Assembly: GCA_964035575.1 (NCBI GenBank) | Contig: OZ037906.1 | Coordinates: forward strand, 248,001 to 312,000 | Source of the DNA: Rhynchopus sp. YZ270_cl-10 | Lineage: Eukaryota; Euglenozoa; Diplonemea; Diplonemida; Diplonemidae | Length of the DNA stretch: 64,000 nt | Direction of reading: 5' to 3' | Shown here: positions 38,521 to 51,600 of the stretch, one piece after another | Position numbering within the stretch: position 1 is the stretch's first letter | How the letters are laid out: each line of letters begins with the position of its first letter | The notes under the pieces: model-generated | What the model saw: the letters and a program-made list of their open reading frames with translations, nothing else | Told to the model about the DNA's origin: nothing | Databases searched by the model: none | Position numbers and translations under genes: made by a program

Positions 38521-38675
38521 GTACTGTACTGTACTGTACTGTACTGTACTGTACTGTACTGTACTGTACTGTACTGTACTGTACTGTACTGTACTGTACT
38601 GTACTGTACTGTACTGTACTGTACTGTACTGTACTGTACTGTACTGTACTGTACTGTACTGTACTGTACTGTACT
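38521..38675 (+). repeat. Microsatellite, unit GTACT, about 31 copies
   Basis: Pure 5-base tandem repeat. It is followed after 13 bases by the 9-base minisatellite. Confidence 0.95.
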
Positions 38676-38688
38676 CCCAATCCCCCGT

Positions 38689-39006
38689 GTATACTGTGTA
38701 TGCTGTGTATACTGTGTATACTGTGTATACTGTGTATACTGTGTATACTGTGTATACTGTGTATACTGTGTATACTGTGTATACTGTGTATACTGTGTAT
38801 ACTGTGTATACTGTGTATACTGTGTATACTGTGTATACTGTGTATACTGTGTATACTGTGTATACTGTGTATACTGTGTATACTGTGTATACTGTGTATA
38901 CTGTGTATACTGTGTATACTGTGTATACTGTGTATACTGTGTATACTGTGTATACTGTGTATACTGTGTATACTGTGTATACTGTGTATACTGTGTATAC
39001 TGTGTA
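38689..39006 (+). repeat. Minisatellite, unit GTATACTGT, about 35 copies
   Basis: The same 9-base unit forms the arms of the foldback element at 48659-54225. One early unit has GTATGCTGT. The two tandem arrays (38521-39006) lie between direct repeats of GGCCCAAGAATGGCCCAAAA (38318-38367 and 39047-39083). The long open frames through it are a product of the 9-base period. Confidence 0.95.
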
Positions 39007-39083
39007 AAGGGCAAAAAAATTAAAAAATACACCTAAAAAAACACGGCCCAAGAATGGCCCAAAAGTGGGTTAAATCGAGGGGC

Positions 39084-41358
39084 GGGCCACACCAATATAC
39101 ATTCTTTTCTTAACGAAACAAAAAACAAAAATGTGGAAGAAAATTAAAAGACAAATTATTACAAAAACCTCTTCTGCTGAATAAAAGATAAATTTAAACG
39201 AAAGCTCCAAAGCTACCAGAGGGCAGGCAAAGGAGACGGGATTTCTTTAAAAGCGCCCCCCAGGTGCAGTGGTCGCGCTAATTATGGGAAAAAATGGGGG
39301 AAAAATGGATTTCGGGTACGGAAAAACGTTCCTTGAAAAGGTTAGCTGGGGAGGCCCGGAAACCCCGTTTTGTGGCATTTCCGGGCCAATCCCGGCTTGT
39401 GGTGGGGTATATACGGAAAAATGGACAAAATTTTAGTGACTTAAATTTTCGCAAAATATGAACCCATACTCGTAAACAAGGGTCATTTTCAGGAAAATTC
39501 GGAAAATTCCGAGATTTGGAAGCAATTTTTCTCCTGAAAATCAGTGGGTTTTCAGCCCCAAAACATACCGCGATTGGAATTTCCGGAATCCGTCCGCGCT
39601 GTGGTGGGGTCACTTTGCCGAAATGGCCAATTTTTTGGTTTTGGTCAAAATCCATGTAGGGTAAAGAGGGCCAATGTAAATCCCACAACCAGATTTTCTC
39701 TCCCTGATCCTGACGTCTTGCAACATGAAAATGCGCGAAAACACCGGCATTTGCATTTCCGGAATTCGTCCGTTCTGTGGTGGGGTCAATTTGCCGAAAT
39801 GGACAAGTTCTTGGTTTTGGTCAAAACCCGTCAGTGTAAGGTAAAGGGGGCAAGTGTTTGCCTGTAGAAACTGGAAGGGAACAGGCAGCGCCGCAGGCGC
39901 ACGGTAACCAACTTTTTTCTTTTTTTCCTTTTCTTTTTTCTCCTCTTTCTTTTGACTTTCCGAGCCAATTGCGTTCCACGGCGGGGTCACATGTATATGC
40001 AAGTCCACTATGTGGTGGTCTTACTCAACAATATTAGAACTTCTGGTTTCTTAATGAAATCCCCGTACTGCAAAAAAAAAACGTTCCTACCAAAACCCCC
40101 AAAAATCCCGGGATGAGGGATGGACTTTAGCGCGAGCTCTGCCCAGGTGGCGGCTGCCATTTTTTTTCTGGTATCTGTCGAGGCACGCACCGTTCAACGT
40201 ATCATTTTATTTTATTTTTGTTGGCTTTCTTTTTTATCGGAAAAGAAAACAGTTCTGCGTAGCTGCAACATGAAAACAATGAAAAATAGAAGAAAACAAA
40301 ATTGTAAGATGAACCTAAGCCTCTCACGCTTAGTCAACTAATAGAATCTGACTTCAGGATATGACAAGTAAGAATAAAACAAAGAAGCATGACCAGGGAT
40401 TACGCAGCTCCCCCAAAAATAAAATAAAAATGTGCGTGTGTATTTTCAACATGTACAATTCTAAGCAAAAAATAATTAAAAACCTCGCGCGAGACTCTCC
40501 CTGGCAAAGTTGGTTGAGAAGGGCTGTGAAAGTTCGAAATAAATGAAAAAAATATGGGAGATGGGCGGGGTCACGGCACCCAAAGGTTCCTGGAAGACAT
40601 GGTGCGCCACATTTCAAAAAATATGCGCTTAAATTTGAACAGATTTAGCACACTATGTCATGGCAAGGGTGGGCTGCAATCTTACGCCGCAGGCGCACGG
40701 TGCGCTACTTTTTTTCTTTCACCATGATGCATGCTTCCTTTTCCTTTGGCGTGCCCCCCCACCCAGCCCACCAAAATAAATTACCTACCTGGATTTCCAT
40801 ATGTGGAATCCACACGTCCCCATTTTTTCAAAAACAATTAACGTGTTGAAATCCACACGTTCCGCATGTGGAGCGTAATCCCTGAACATGACTTCAAATA
40901 GGAACTTGACACATGAATGTGCCTCTCGTGCACACACATCTTAACCACTATCGCTATCGCGCTGGAACACGCTTGGGTTTGAAGACGGGCTGTCTCAAGG
41001 GAAAAAAAAAATCAACTCTATTCCGCGTATCGCTCTGCAATTTTTTGTTGTGGTTTTCGTTGTATGAGTGTGCGAGGGTAATAAAACAAATAATGAATGA
41101 AAAACAACACGCACCTTCTGTCGATTAAATGTCCTTTTTTGCCAATGCTTGGTAAAAATAAAACAAAATAAAACTTCATATCGTATTGCTGCTATTTTTC
41201 CTTTTCACGGGTTGCCGACGATCGTACTACGATCGTCGGCAACCCGTGCCTTTTCAAAAATAAAAGCAGTGGAGACCCAAAAATGAACGCAAACACATCT
41301 CCCCGAACCCAGATACGTCGTGATCACACCCCACCCTTTTTTTTTCTTCTTCTTCTTT
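39084..41358. repeat. Repeat-rich spacer (relative of 3980-4940 element, families I, B, B-prime; perfect palindrome)
   Basis: 39280-39870 holds inverted copies of the internal units of the 3980-4940 element, without its ends. 39874-39995 is family I. 40302-40342 is B; 40683-40710 is a relic of I. 40911-40960 is B-prime (TGTGC-CTCTCGT-GCACA). 41206-41248 is a perfect 21-base palindrome (CACGGGTTGCCGACG...) with a one-base centre. No gene is seen. Confidence 0.55.
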
Positions 41359-44165
41359 TCACATCACAAACGGATGAAACAACAGCTCTTCCGCAGTTTT
41401 CCTGAGGCTTGGTTCTCTGACGAGCACGCCTTCAACGAAGCTGGCAGCACCTCCTAGACGGGAGCGGGGTGGGAGTGGAACGTCACCTTCTTCTGCACAG
41501 AGCCAGCGCATGAAAGGGTGGGAGCCTTTGGGCACGGAGTCGGCATACGCAAACGGAAGATCACCTAGAAGCATCTGCACGACTGTGTGCCCTAGCGACC
41601 AGAGGTCCGATGCTGTGTACGCCTCGCCCCTTGCACCCTCTGGCGACATAAACAAAGGTGTCCCTTCCGCCTTTCCGTCAGTACCCAACGACGACAACTC
41701 CACAGACGCGCCAAAGTCAGACAGCTTGCATTGCCCATCAGAATGTAGTAACACATTGGCAGGTTTCAAATCCCGATGAACAATACCAGATGAATGCAAA
41801 TAGTGCAACCCAACAAGAATATCGCGTGTGTACCGTTTCGCTGTGTTTGTTGGCAGGGACCCAAATTGGTCGAGGACGCCCGCAAGAGACCCGCCGCTCA
41901 CGTATTCCATGACAATGATGACGTGCTTGTCATACACCCCGCAGGACATAAACTCAACAATCGAGTCGTCTTTGTACTGCGAGAGGAGCCGCACCTCGTT
42001 GACTGCGGAGTCGACGGCTTCTTCGAGGGGCGACTTCTTGTGGAGGGGGGACATTAGTTTGCTGCTGGGTGGGCGGCGGCCTTCTGGGGTTTTGAAGTAT
42101 TTCAACGCAACGAGCGACCCTTCTTCGGACATGCCTAGCCAGACCTCGCCGAAGGCACCTTTACCTATCTGCTTCGACGACCTCCGGTACGTCGCGCCGA
42201 GACTGTCCGAGAAGCATGCAGGCGGCTCGTCCAGGAGGAAGGACCGTTCTGAGTCTGAGGAGGTCGAATCGTCTGAGGCAGCACCGTCGCGCGACATCTC
42301 GATGGCAGAGAGCAGCGACATCGAGCTGAAGCCAGGCTCAACACGCAGCGCAGTCGACGAAGGCGACAGCAGGGTCGACGGACGCCGTGTCACCCCACGC
42401 TCGAACTGTTGTACCTCCCACCCACCTAAGGTCCGTGCATAGCTCCCCTGAAGCCCCTGCGCAAGGAGGTGCCCCGTCAACGCGACAAAGCGTGTCAAGC
42501 GTTCCTCCTCGTGTTGCACCTCGTCAGAGTATTCGTGGCGCTGTAGGTCTGTGCGGATGTCCTCCACATTGCGTGAGCATACAGTGCCGTTGCCAGAGAG
42601 GAAAGCATGGAAGGCGTCCTTCCACCTCGCAACGTCTGCGATCGTGTCGTCAGGGAGGAGCTGTTGGGTGGGGGAGAGTGGTGGGGGGTGTTGTGGGGGA
42701 GAGTTGGATTAACAACACACCTCATAAATGACCTGGCGGGTCTTCCTGCTGCTGCGGGAGAAGTGCACGATGTCGATGGGGCGCAGCTTCATCACGTTGG
42801 CAACCTAATCGAATGGTTCATTTTTTTTATTGCAACAATAATCACAGAACATACCTCCTGCAGCGTCTCCCCCACAACAATGCTTACGCCCAGCAGCCCT
42901 GCGAGGGAATGCATCTTCCCAGCCTCCTCCACCACCTGCCCCAGCACGAAGGGTGCCTTCTGCACTGCGTTCCCTATGGTACCGCTGAAGACACTCCCCG
43001 AGACGCAGGCTATGGACCAGGTGAGTTGCTGGATCTCTTCGCTTGCACCAAGCTTGAGGGCAGACCTGCAGGTAGACCAGGCATGTCTGGTACAACTATA
43101 AAGGGTGTTCCATGTTGCAATGATACCGTCGGCACGAATGCACATTACACTGCCGTCCTCTTGCTTGACGACATCTACAGCTTCGCTGACGATCGCTGAT
43201 GCTGTAGCGTAGGGGTCCGAACACATCTCTGCTAATGACAAAATATCGAATTCCAAGGACAAAACCGAGCCCCGCCGTTTCCGCATCTTTGCCAACCCAC
43301 TGAGCCGCTTTGACACTGAGAGGGAGAAGCCCGATGGGAGGGGCGATGGGCAGGGGGTGTCGTTCTTTGAGAGAACGTCTTCTTCACTACGGCCCTCTAG
43401 GTCAGATGACGTCTTTGCTGAGGTTGACGTTCCGCTGGAGAGATGCAGGGGTGAGAGGTAATCCGATGACGGCCGCCTCAATCGGAGACCCCCCTTCCGC
43501 TCTTGGGTCGCATGATTTTCAGATGGATTTTGACATTCAGATATTGCTTCTTCCTTTGCGTCTATGGTTACCTTCAAACACGCTCTCGGCTTCACCCTCT
43601 CCAACCCTACCGGAATCGGTGGAGTTTCAAACTCGAAATCCGCAAACCCCACTACAGGAGAGCAGATCGGGGACAACCCAGTTGGTGTCATACACACAGC
43701 ACCATTTAATGTCATTGTCACCGATTCCGGGACAAACGGGATGACCTCTGCCAAACGCAGCCTCAACGTTCGTAGCAGAGAGCGGAGAGTAAGCACCTCC
43801 GAAAGGTTTGAGGTTGGGTGATGGGGGCTTGGGGCGTTTACGTCGAGGCACGTTAACCTCTCTAGGTCTGTCGCTACAGCGTTAAATGCTTCTGCTTCGT
43901 TTACAAGATTGCGCATTAAAACGATAGACCCTAACAATGCAACCACCCCTCCTAGGTGCAGAATCAACGAAACAGTATTCAAATAATATGAAAATATACC
44001 CTCAAGGAGCACCCCCACCGCGAATGTGTTCACCCATGCAAGCAAAACGAGATGGCATTTGAGATGATTCCATCCCGCTTCCTCACAACAAGCGGAGGAG
44101 GACGAAGGGGGTGAGGGCTCCTGCAGGCAGGCAGGGTCAAGTGTTAACGGACGTTGAAAAACCAT
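41359..44165 (-). CDS. Membrane protein fusing a class III cyclase-like domain to a MAPKKK-like protein kinase
   Basis: Exons (minus): 42855-44165, 42721-42804, 41359-42660; introns of 50 and 60 bp (GAG|GTATGT..GATTAG; GAG|GTGTGT..AACAG); 898 residues from the ATG at 44163-44165. Two membrane segments lie near residues 39-60 and 64-84. The cyclase-like domain contains VLSLEFDILSLAEM, IRADGIIATWN, VSGSVFSGTIG and GQVVEEAGKMHSLAGLLGVS. It is completed by exon 2, LRPIDIVHFSRSSRKTRQVI and YE, the usual last strand. The two metal Asp positions may survive (FDI, ADG), but other catalytic residues look lost. The kinase domain has IGKGAFGEVW (about 630), VALKYF, HRDLKPANVLL, DFGAS, GTPLFMSPEG and DLWSLG, resembling STE11/MAPKKK kinases with all catalytic motifs present. 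Probably a membrane signalling protein; nucleotide production is uncertain. Confidence 0.85.
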
Positions 44166-45692
44166 TTTTTTTTTTCTTTTCAACTTAAATTCACCCAAAC
44201 TCCCAAGACAACCCCTCCAAAGGAAGGAGGGGGAAGGAGAGAGGGGTAGGATGTGGAAAACAGTACTGAAAGGAATAAAACAAAATGATTGGAAGAAAAA
44301 AAAAATGGGGCAAGGGTAAGGGGGTAGGGGGTAGAGGGGGGTGACGGGAGGAGGGATATCTGAAAGGGTGTGTGTGTGTGTTGTCGCGTAGAATAGGAAA
44401 AGGGTAGGGGTATGTTGTATGAAAAAAAGGGGGAAAGGGGGAGAAGGGGAAGGTGAGGATTTCTTTAGTATTGCGTTAGAATAGACGAAGTAAATGAAAA
44501 CAATATCATAATAGTTAATGTGAGGGGAAAAGGGAGGGATTTTTTATAGAATGGGTCTTATGCTGAGAATCAAAAAAAAGAAGAAGAATAAAACTTAAAA
44601 AAGATGAAAGCACCTTTCCGTGCAAAAAACGAACACTGTACTAAACACCGGGGCACTTCCAACCCCCCTTCCTCTCCCATTCAGAACACCGCGTTTGTAA
44701 AAACGCGGTCTCCTCAATAGCAAGCAATCGTGTAGCAAAAAAAAAAAGGGGGGCTTTTGGGAAGTGGAGCTTTGTTCACATTATTTTGGTCTAACAATTT
44801 GTCAAATATTTTCTGGACAGTGCAGACCGTATGAACGGTCAGACCTCACATGCTTTGCCAGCTACACACAAAACTGAAACGGACTGAAATTGGAGGGCGA
44901 GCGGGGGGGTCCAGGTATGATATACCTGTCATATTACTAGGAATATTGAAGCTATTACTGGTTTATTGGTGCTCCGGGAGGGGTCGATATTGACAGGTCG
45001 TTGACCGACTTCCGAAAGCACCAGTTATGTTTATTACCAGTAACACCACCTGTCATGTCCATAACTGGTCCGTCGTGTAATGGGTTCATGACGGCCGTAT
45101 CCTATGTTCAAAAGAAAAGTTTATAAGATGATCCTAAGCCTCTCGTGCTTAGTCACCTTATCATATTCGTTATTGCATAGCATCAGCTGCGCTGGCTTCC
45201 ACAAGTTTGTTGTCAGGGATGATGTCAAAAAGAACACAACATAAGTACTTGATCAACAACTCCCATCCCTCTCGGGAACATCTAAGGTCGAGTTAACTTT
45301 CTATCAGTGGAAGAGAGAGCACACTTCAAAAGGGAACAAAGTGAAGTTGATAGTGCAAACGCCTCTGGGACGCAGGCACTGACACTCCGCGGAACAAAAA
45401 AAGAGGTTGGGAAGATGCACGACACATCAATAGGGAGTTATCGATAAAAAGGCTATTTTTTTTTTCTTTTGAGGAATGGCTTTTTCTTGCTTGTAACCAT
45501 CTCTTTGAAAAAAGCACCATAACTTCAAAAACAGAATCCCTGACTGCACCTATAACCCAACTCCATGAAGATTCTGAAAATAGAGTTTGTACGTTTTGTT
45601 TAACTCCATCCATTTTGGTACCCGCTATCAAGCATTTGTTTTGGCGGCGTTTTTTGGCAGAAGTAGGCCCAAAATCAACTTTTTTTTTGAAT
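44166..45692. repeat. Spacer with K (44968-45022), B (45109-45185) and A (45340-45390)
   Basis: G/A-rich low-complexity DNA upstream of the cyclase-kinase gene, then repeats. K reads GGTGCTCCGG...GAAAGCACC, and the surrounding TTACTGGT/ACCAGTAA is also inverted. B is nearly identical to 18599-18657. A keeps GCGGAGTG from the tRNA-like end but has lost the T-arm loop. No gene is seen. Confidence 0.55.
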
Positions 45693-48600
45693 TCAATCTT
45701 TTGCTTTTAGGAGGGCTACGAAGTATAGGCCATGTTCAGTTTCAATTTGATGCACCGTGATGACAGCTGGGAACATGTAGCCGCTCTTTGCTTTTGCGGT
45801 GATGTCGGTTTTGCTTCCGATCATGACACGCCTGCGGGAGGTGAGGTATTGTTCGATCTTTTCGTCGTGCACCTCTGCCACTTCGTCAGGCATGATTAAC
45901 TTCACAGAGTGCCCCACCAACTCCGTCTGCGAGAACCCAAACGCAGCTTCTGCGGGCTCACTCATCTTCACCACCAGGCCTTTCTCATTGATCACAATGA
46001 TTGGAGTGTCGACCAACGAAATGATTATGTCGTTCTTCCCCTTCGCTGCTGTATACTTCTGGTCGCAATCATCTACGTCTAGGTACCCAACGTATTGGGT
46101 TGGCTGAAGGGAAAGCTGCACTTCACGGATTTTAACCTGGACTGCCATTTCTTCGCCATCACGGTGCGACGCGTAGACAGTGCGGACGAGCTCTTGGTCG
46201 AGGAATTTTTTGACGCCGGTCTGTAGATAGGATTTGAGATAGCCGTCGTGCTGGCTGCGATGCGCGACCCCGACCAGGATTTTTATGTTCTCCCCTTCCA
46301 AAGAGGCAGGTTCGTAGCCAAAGAGACCGCACGCAGCGTTGTTCATTTCAAGAATAATCCCTTTGGTGTCGATCTTAATGATAGGTGTAGTGGAGGTTGC
46401 AACCAACAGCTTGTTCACTCTAATGGCAATCTCGTCTTCGTCTTTTGCTGTTAAATCCTCAACAAATGCAATAAAAATCGAATTAAAGTATTCATTGCCA
46501 GGGACCTCCCTTACTGCAAGGTTGATCGGAAAGAGTTCTCCGTTTTTGCGGATCGCTTCGGTTCGGAGGGTGGCGTTGATGACTTTTTTTATGCCGGTTT
46601 TGACGTAACGGTCGATGTAGGATTGGTGCTGGTCTCCAACAGACTTAGGCATGAGACGTTCGATGCGATCTGAAAGCACCTCGGCAGCAGACCAGCCCCA
46701 ACACTCCTCTGCAGAAGGCGTGAACTTCACAACATTGCCGTCAATCCCCATGGACACAACAGGAATCGTTGACATCTGCGCCACAATGCTGCACACCTCA
46801 AGCGACTCCTTGAACCCACACTCCCCGGTCATATCCCTGAGATAGCCTATGTAGATAGCCGGGAGCTCCTTGTTCAGACTGTTCGTCAGGGTCAGCTCCT
46901 TCACGCTCACCTCGCACACAAACTCTTCTCCGTCCCTACGTTTCCCTTTGAGGCTTCGGGTAGTGTTGATGATATGCTTGGTACCTGTAGAGAGGGAATA
47001 TAAGCATTACAGGAGCCTTTGATGTGAGGCAAAAAAAAAATTGTCTTGAAATATGGAATATGGAATATAAAAAGTTGGCCTGAAATACACAGCCTGGTGT
47101 ATCTTGGGGGTGAATTAGTACAGAGGAGAAAAGATAGATTTTTTTTTTTTTTTGATAAAAGAAAGTGGATGGACGTACCTGTCTTCTTGTACTGTGCGAG
47201 GAATTGGTCGTGCATGGATGCGATGCGTTCGGGCATGATCTGCTTGACGTTGTGCCCAACAAGCTCCTCATTTGAGTAGCCAAACATGGTTGAGGACATT
47301 TTGCTCGCCCTGGTCACGATGCCGTCGCCGTTCATCGTGAGAATGCCGACCACAGACATATTCATGATGTCGTCCGTCACCTTCATCTCCTTCTTGAACG
47401 CAAGCTCCTGCTCCACGTTGCGTATCGACCCTACGAAGATGGAACGGTCCCCTAACTTCACTTCCGACACAGAGATCACAGCGCTGAAGAGCGTTTCGTC
47501 CCTCCGCTTTGCCTGCAGAAGGCGCGACGATCCTACAATGGAAGCCACCTTTGTGTCACGGTATCTGTTGTGTTGTGTTGTTGATGCCTATGAATGAAGG
47601 TGATCCTTGCAGAATATGGTTGTGTTTTGACTTCTACAAAGCTGCTGTTGCACTGTAGTTCCCTCTTTGTGTTGCAATGTCGTACCATCAAAAAAACCCA
47701 CCAGGCCATACCGTTCTAAGTACCCATCGTGGAAGACCGATATCTCGTCGGGGAGAAGCATCGATACGTTTTCTCCGATAACGTCGCTCTGTGGTTTTTG
47801 TTTTGTTATAACAGATCAAATAATATAGAAGAACCTAAGCCTCATGCTGTCACCTTGATTGGTGTGGCCGACGACCCCAAAATAGCAGAAAATAGCACAA
47901 AATAGCACAACAACAGCACCCCCTTAGCCACACCATTGATCGCAAATACAAAGAAAGAGAAGGTGAAAATAATGTTAAGGACATTCGGCGGAGCACCGGG
48001 GTGCGCTGCTTGCTGCACGCCTTTGTATTAATATTGAGGAAAACAAGAAAAAGGTTAGATAAGAAAGGTTTGGATTTTTTTTTGCGCCAAAGTGCAACTT
48101 TTCCGGTTTAACGTGAGTGGGGGAAAGCATACCTGCTTGTAGTCGAAGGCCTCTAGAAGGGCTTTGTTCGTGCTCATGATGATGCCGTATTCGTCGATGG
48201 TGCAGATCGCGTTCGCGCTGATGGCGTTCACCACCTCGGCAATCTTGGTTTGCTGTGCAACAGAAAGGGGGTGGGGTGGGAGTAGAGGAGCCGGGTGTGT
48301 TTTAATAATAGGGGGTAATTCTTGCGTGGGATATGGCCCCAAACGGATGTGTGTGTGTGTGTTGCAATACCTTTGCACCAATCAGCTCAGACGTCGCGTC
48401 AACGATCTGCGCCAGATACATCGTCTGCCCGTCAGAGTGGATTTCCTGATGTGTGTTGTGTTGTTGGGCTGACAAAGAAAAAAGAAACAATGGGTATCAC
48501 AATGTGAATGCCTCAAAAAAGAAGAGTTGAAAACACAAACGCCTCACCGTTCATCGGTGGGGCTCAGAGACAACACTCAAGAAAAAACCTGAAATACAAC

Positions 48601-51600
48601 CCCCCTCATGACAGCGTATCATTGGTACAATGACCGCGGGGGGGGTCTAACCCATGCGCACGGTGGCTTGGTCAGGTGACTGACCAGGCTCTGACCAAGC
48701 TAAAAACATGACCAAGGGGGCTTGGTCATGACCAAGCCCCCCCTTGGTCATGACCGAGGGGGGGCCTGGTCATGACCAAGGGGGGGCTTGGTCAGACCAG
48801 GCCCCCCCTTGGTCATGACGGGTAAAAATGCACGGTGGGGGGTTTGAAAACCCTGCAAAAAAAAACAAAATAAGAGCACAAAGCATGTATACTGTGTATA
48901 CTGTGTATACTGTGTATACTGTGTATACTGTGTATACTGTGTATACTGTGTATACTGTGTATACTGTGTATACTGTGTATACTGTGTATACTGTGTATAC
49001 TGTGTATACTGTGTATACTGTGTATACTGTGTATACTGTGTATACTGTGTGTGCTGTGCGCGAGATACCACAGCACAGGACTTCATAAGCTCTCACGGCT
49101 CCCACTAGTTCTCACTAAGCTCTCACAGCTCTCAGTAAGCTCACAGCCTGTGTTACGTGTCTCACGGCCGTTCGGTTGTGCACCCAGGTACCCAGACCCA
49201 TGCAGTGTATAAGTCTAAATGGGAGCTGTCTAAGTATAAGTCTGATCCTGAGCCCAAATCTGCCCGGACTTATAGGGTCATCGGACTTATGCACGGGTCA
49301 TGGGGGTCGGACTTATGCACGGGGGGGAGTAGGTAAATAAATAAAAGCCCGCTCCCCCGCAAAATACAGAGAGAACGACCATTTTTTTTTTTACCTGATT
49401 TTCATTAACCCGTCATTAACCCCTCATGGTGAGAGCACCAACAGACGACGAAATAGGGAGGTCATCAGCTATGCCAAGAATTCAAGGAAAATATCAGATA
49501 TTTTGGGTTCTACCTGTCATGCAGTACGCAGTGTACTTTCGCTACAAAAACTATTTTACGAGTTTTGCTTACCAAAACGAGTTGGTAATTAATGTTGTTT
49601 CATGAGCGCAGTGAGTGTGACGTACATAGAATAACCCATTTACTTCGCGCGATTTTGCGGTCATGTAACCGACAAAGTATTTCACGCGTGAAATGAACAC
49701 GTCGTAGCGGAAACACGTCGTTTGCGGACAACAACGGGGGGTTAAAGTCAGTCACTACTATAGCCATTAACTCAGGGAGCATAGCTAGTGCAAGAAATTC
49801 GAAACCAGTGCACAATTCACACTCCTTGTGGGTGGTTTTGTTGCCTTTTTTGTCACAGTAATTTTGGCCCAGGCATGCTCTTGAAGCATGGCAATTTAGT
49901 GTGTATGGGGCAGGGTGTTGTTTTGTTCTGAATTCTCTTTGTTATAACATCTAAGTCAATCGCGGGTGGTGGTTTGTGTAGCGTGAGGCACTCTTTTTTA
50001 ATAAACTTGCTGCAGTTGCTATGCACTGTTATTTCTTCTGATTTATCATCATACAGCGTAACATAGTGGTTTCGCCTGGTCGACACAACCTTTGATAGAT
50101 ATGGGATAACCAACCCCCTTCGACCCCTCGTGGGTTCACTGAACAAGCCCTAGTGGTAGTTAAACGCGATTGACATTTACATTCCTAGAGATGAAAGAAC
50201 AAGACAACACTTCTGTACCCGCGCATCAAAATTGTGGAAAACTTTGCACCCCAAACACCCTCAACAACGCCTGCCAAAAGGCGCCCTGTTGCTGGGAGTT
50301 GGTTCTCAGGTTTGATACCTGCACAGCGGGCATTCCTGAGTCCAACGCGTGTTTGGCCTGTCTGCGGCGTTGCACCTAAAGTGCACGAAGACAGGGCCTG
50401 GTGGTACTTTTTGATAAAACAACTTGTTGTCAATTATAAAAGGGGTAAGGACATTCTGGTACCCCCAAGTTTGACTTTTGGACAATTCAGACCCACAAGG
50501 TTTCGATAAAGACAATTCAGACCCACAAGGTTTACGATAAAGACAGTTCAAACCCACAAGGTTTACGATAAAGACACTTCAGAACCACAAGGTTTGCATT
50601 TTGGACAGTTCAACCCCACAAGGTTTGCACTTTGGACAGTTCAGACCTTGTGGGTCTGAACTGTCCAAAATTCAAACCTTGTGGTCTGAAGTGTCCAAAA
50701 TACAAACCTTGTGGTCTGAAGTGTCCAAAATACAAACCTTGTGGTTCTGAACTGTCCAAAAGTCAAACCTTGTACGTGTTTTCTTCTTCTAAGGTGCTTG
50801 CTCTCCATACCTAGACCCTCGAATTTTTTTTCTTGACCCCATACATATGGGTGCATTTCGACGATTTGAGGCCATTCAAAGCAAAAGTTGGCACTTTTGA
50901 GCATCTGCGGGGGTCTAAAACACGGTTTTGCGTACACCACGCTGGATGATAGGGGTCACATGATAGGTCACATCATGTGGCCATATATCAAGTTACACCG
51001 CAAAAATCTACCAGACCCTGTCTTCGTACAACGCCGCAGACAGGCCAAACATGCGTTGGACTCAGAGGAATGCCTGCTGTGCAGGTATCAAACATGAGAA
51101 CCAACTCCCAGCAACAAGGGGCGCCTTTTGGCAGGCGTTGTTGAGGGTGTTTGGGGTGCAAAGTTTTCCACAATTTTGATGCGCGGGTACAGAAGTGTTG
51201 TCTTGTTCTTTCATCTCTAGGAAGTTAAATGTTCAATCGCGTTTAACTACCACTAGGGCTTGTTCAGTGAACCCACGAGGGGTCGAAGGGGGTTGGTTAT
51301 CCCATATCTATCAAAGGTTGTGTCGACCAGGCGAATCCACTATGTTACGCTGTACGTTGTTAAATCCGAAGAAATAACAACAGTGCATATGGCAGCGTCC
51401 GCAAACCACCCCCCGGTTATTATATAAGGTTATTATCAACTGCAGGAAGTTTGTTAAAAAGAGTGCCTCACGCTACACAAACCACCACCCGCGATTGACT
51501 TAGATGATAACTAGAGAATTCAGAACAAAACAACACCCTGCCCCATACACACTAAATTGTCATGCTCAAGAGCATGCCTGGGCCAAAATTACTGTGACAA

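Noticed and set aside
38469-39051. Long open frames through GTACT and GTATACTGT arrays (180 or more residues on both strands)
   Set aside because: Period-5 and period-9 tandem repeats stay open in many frames at once; there is no non-repeat protein sequence around them.
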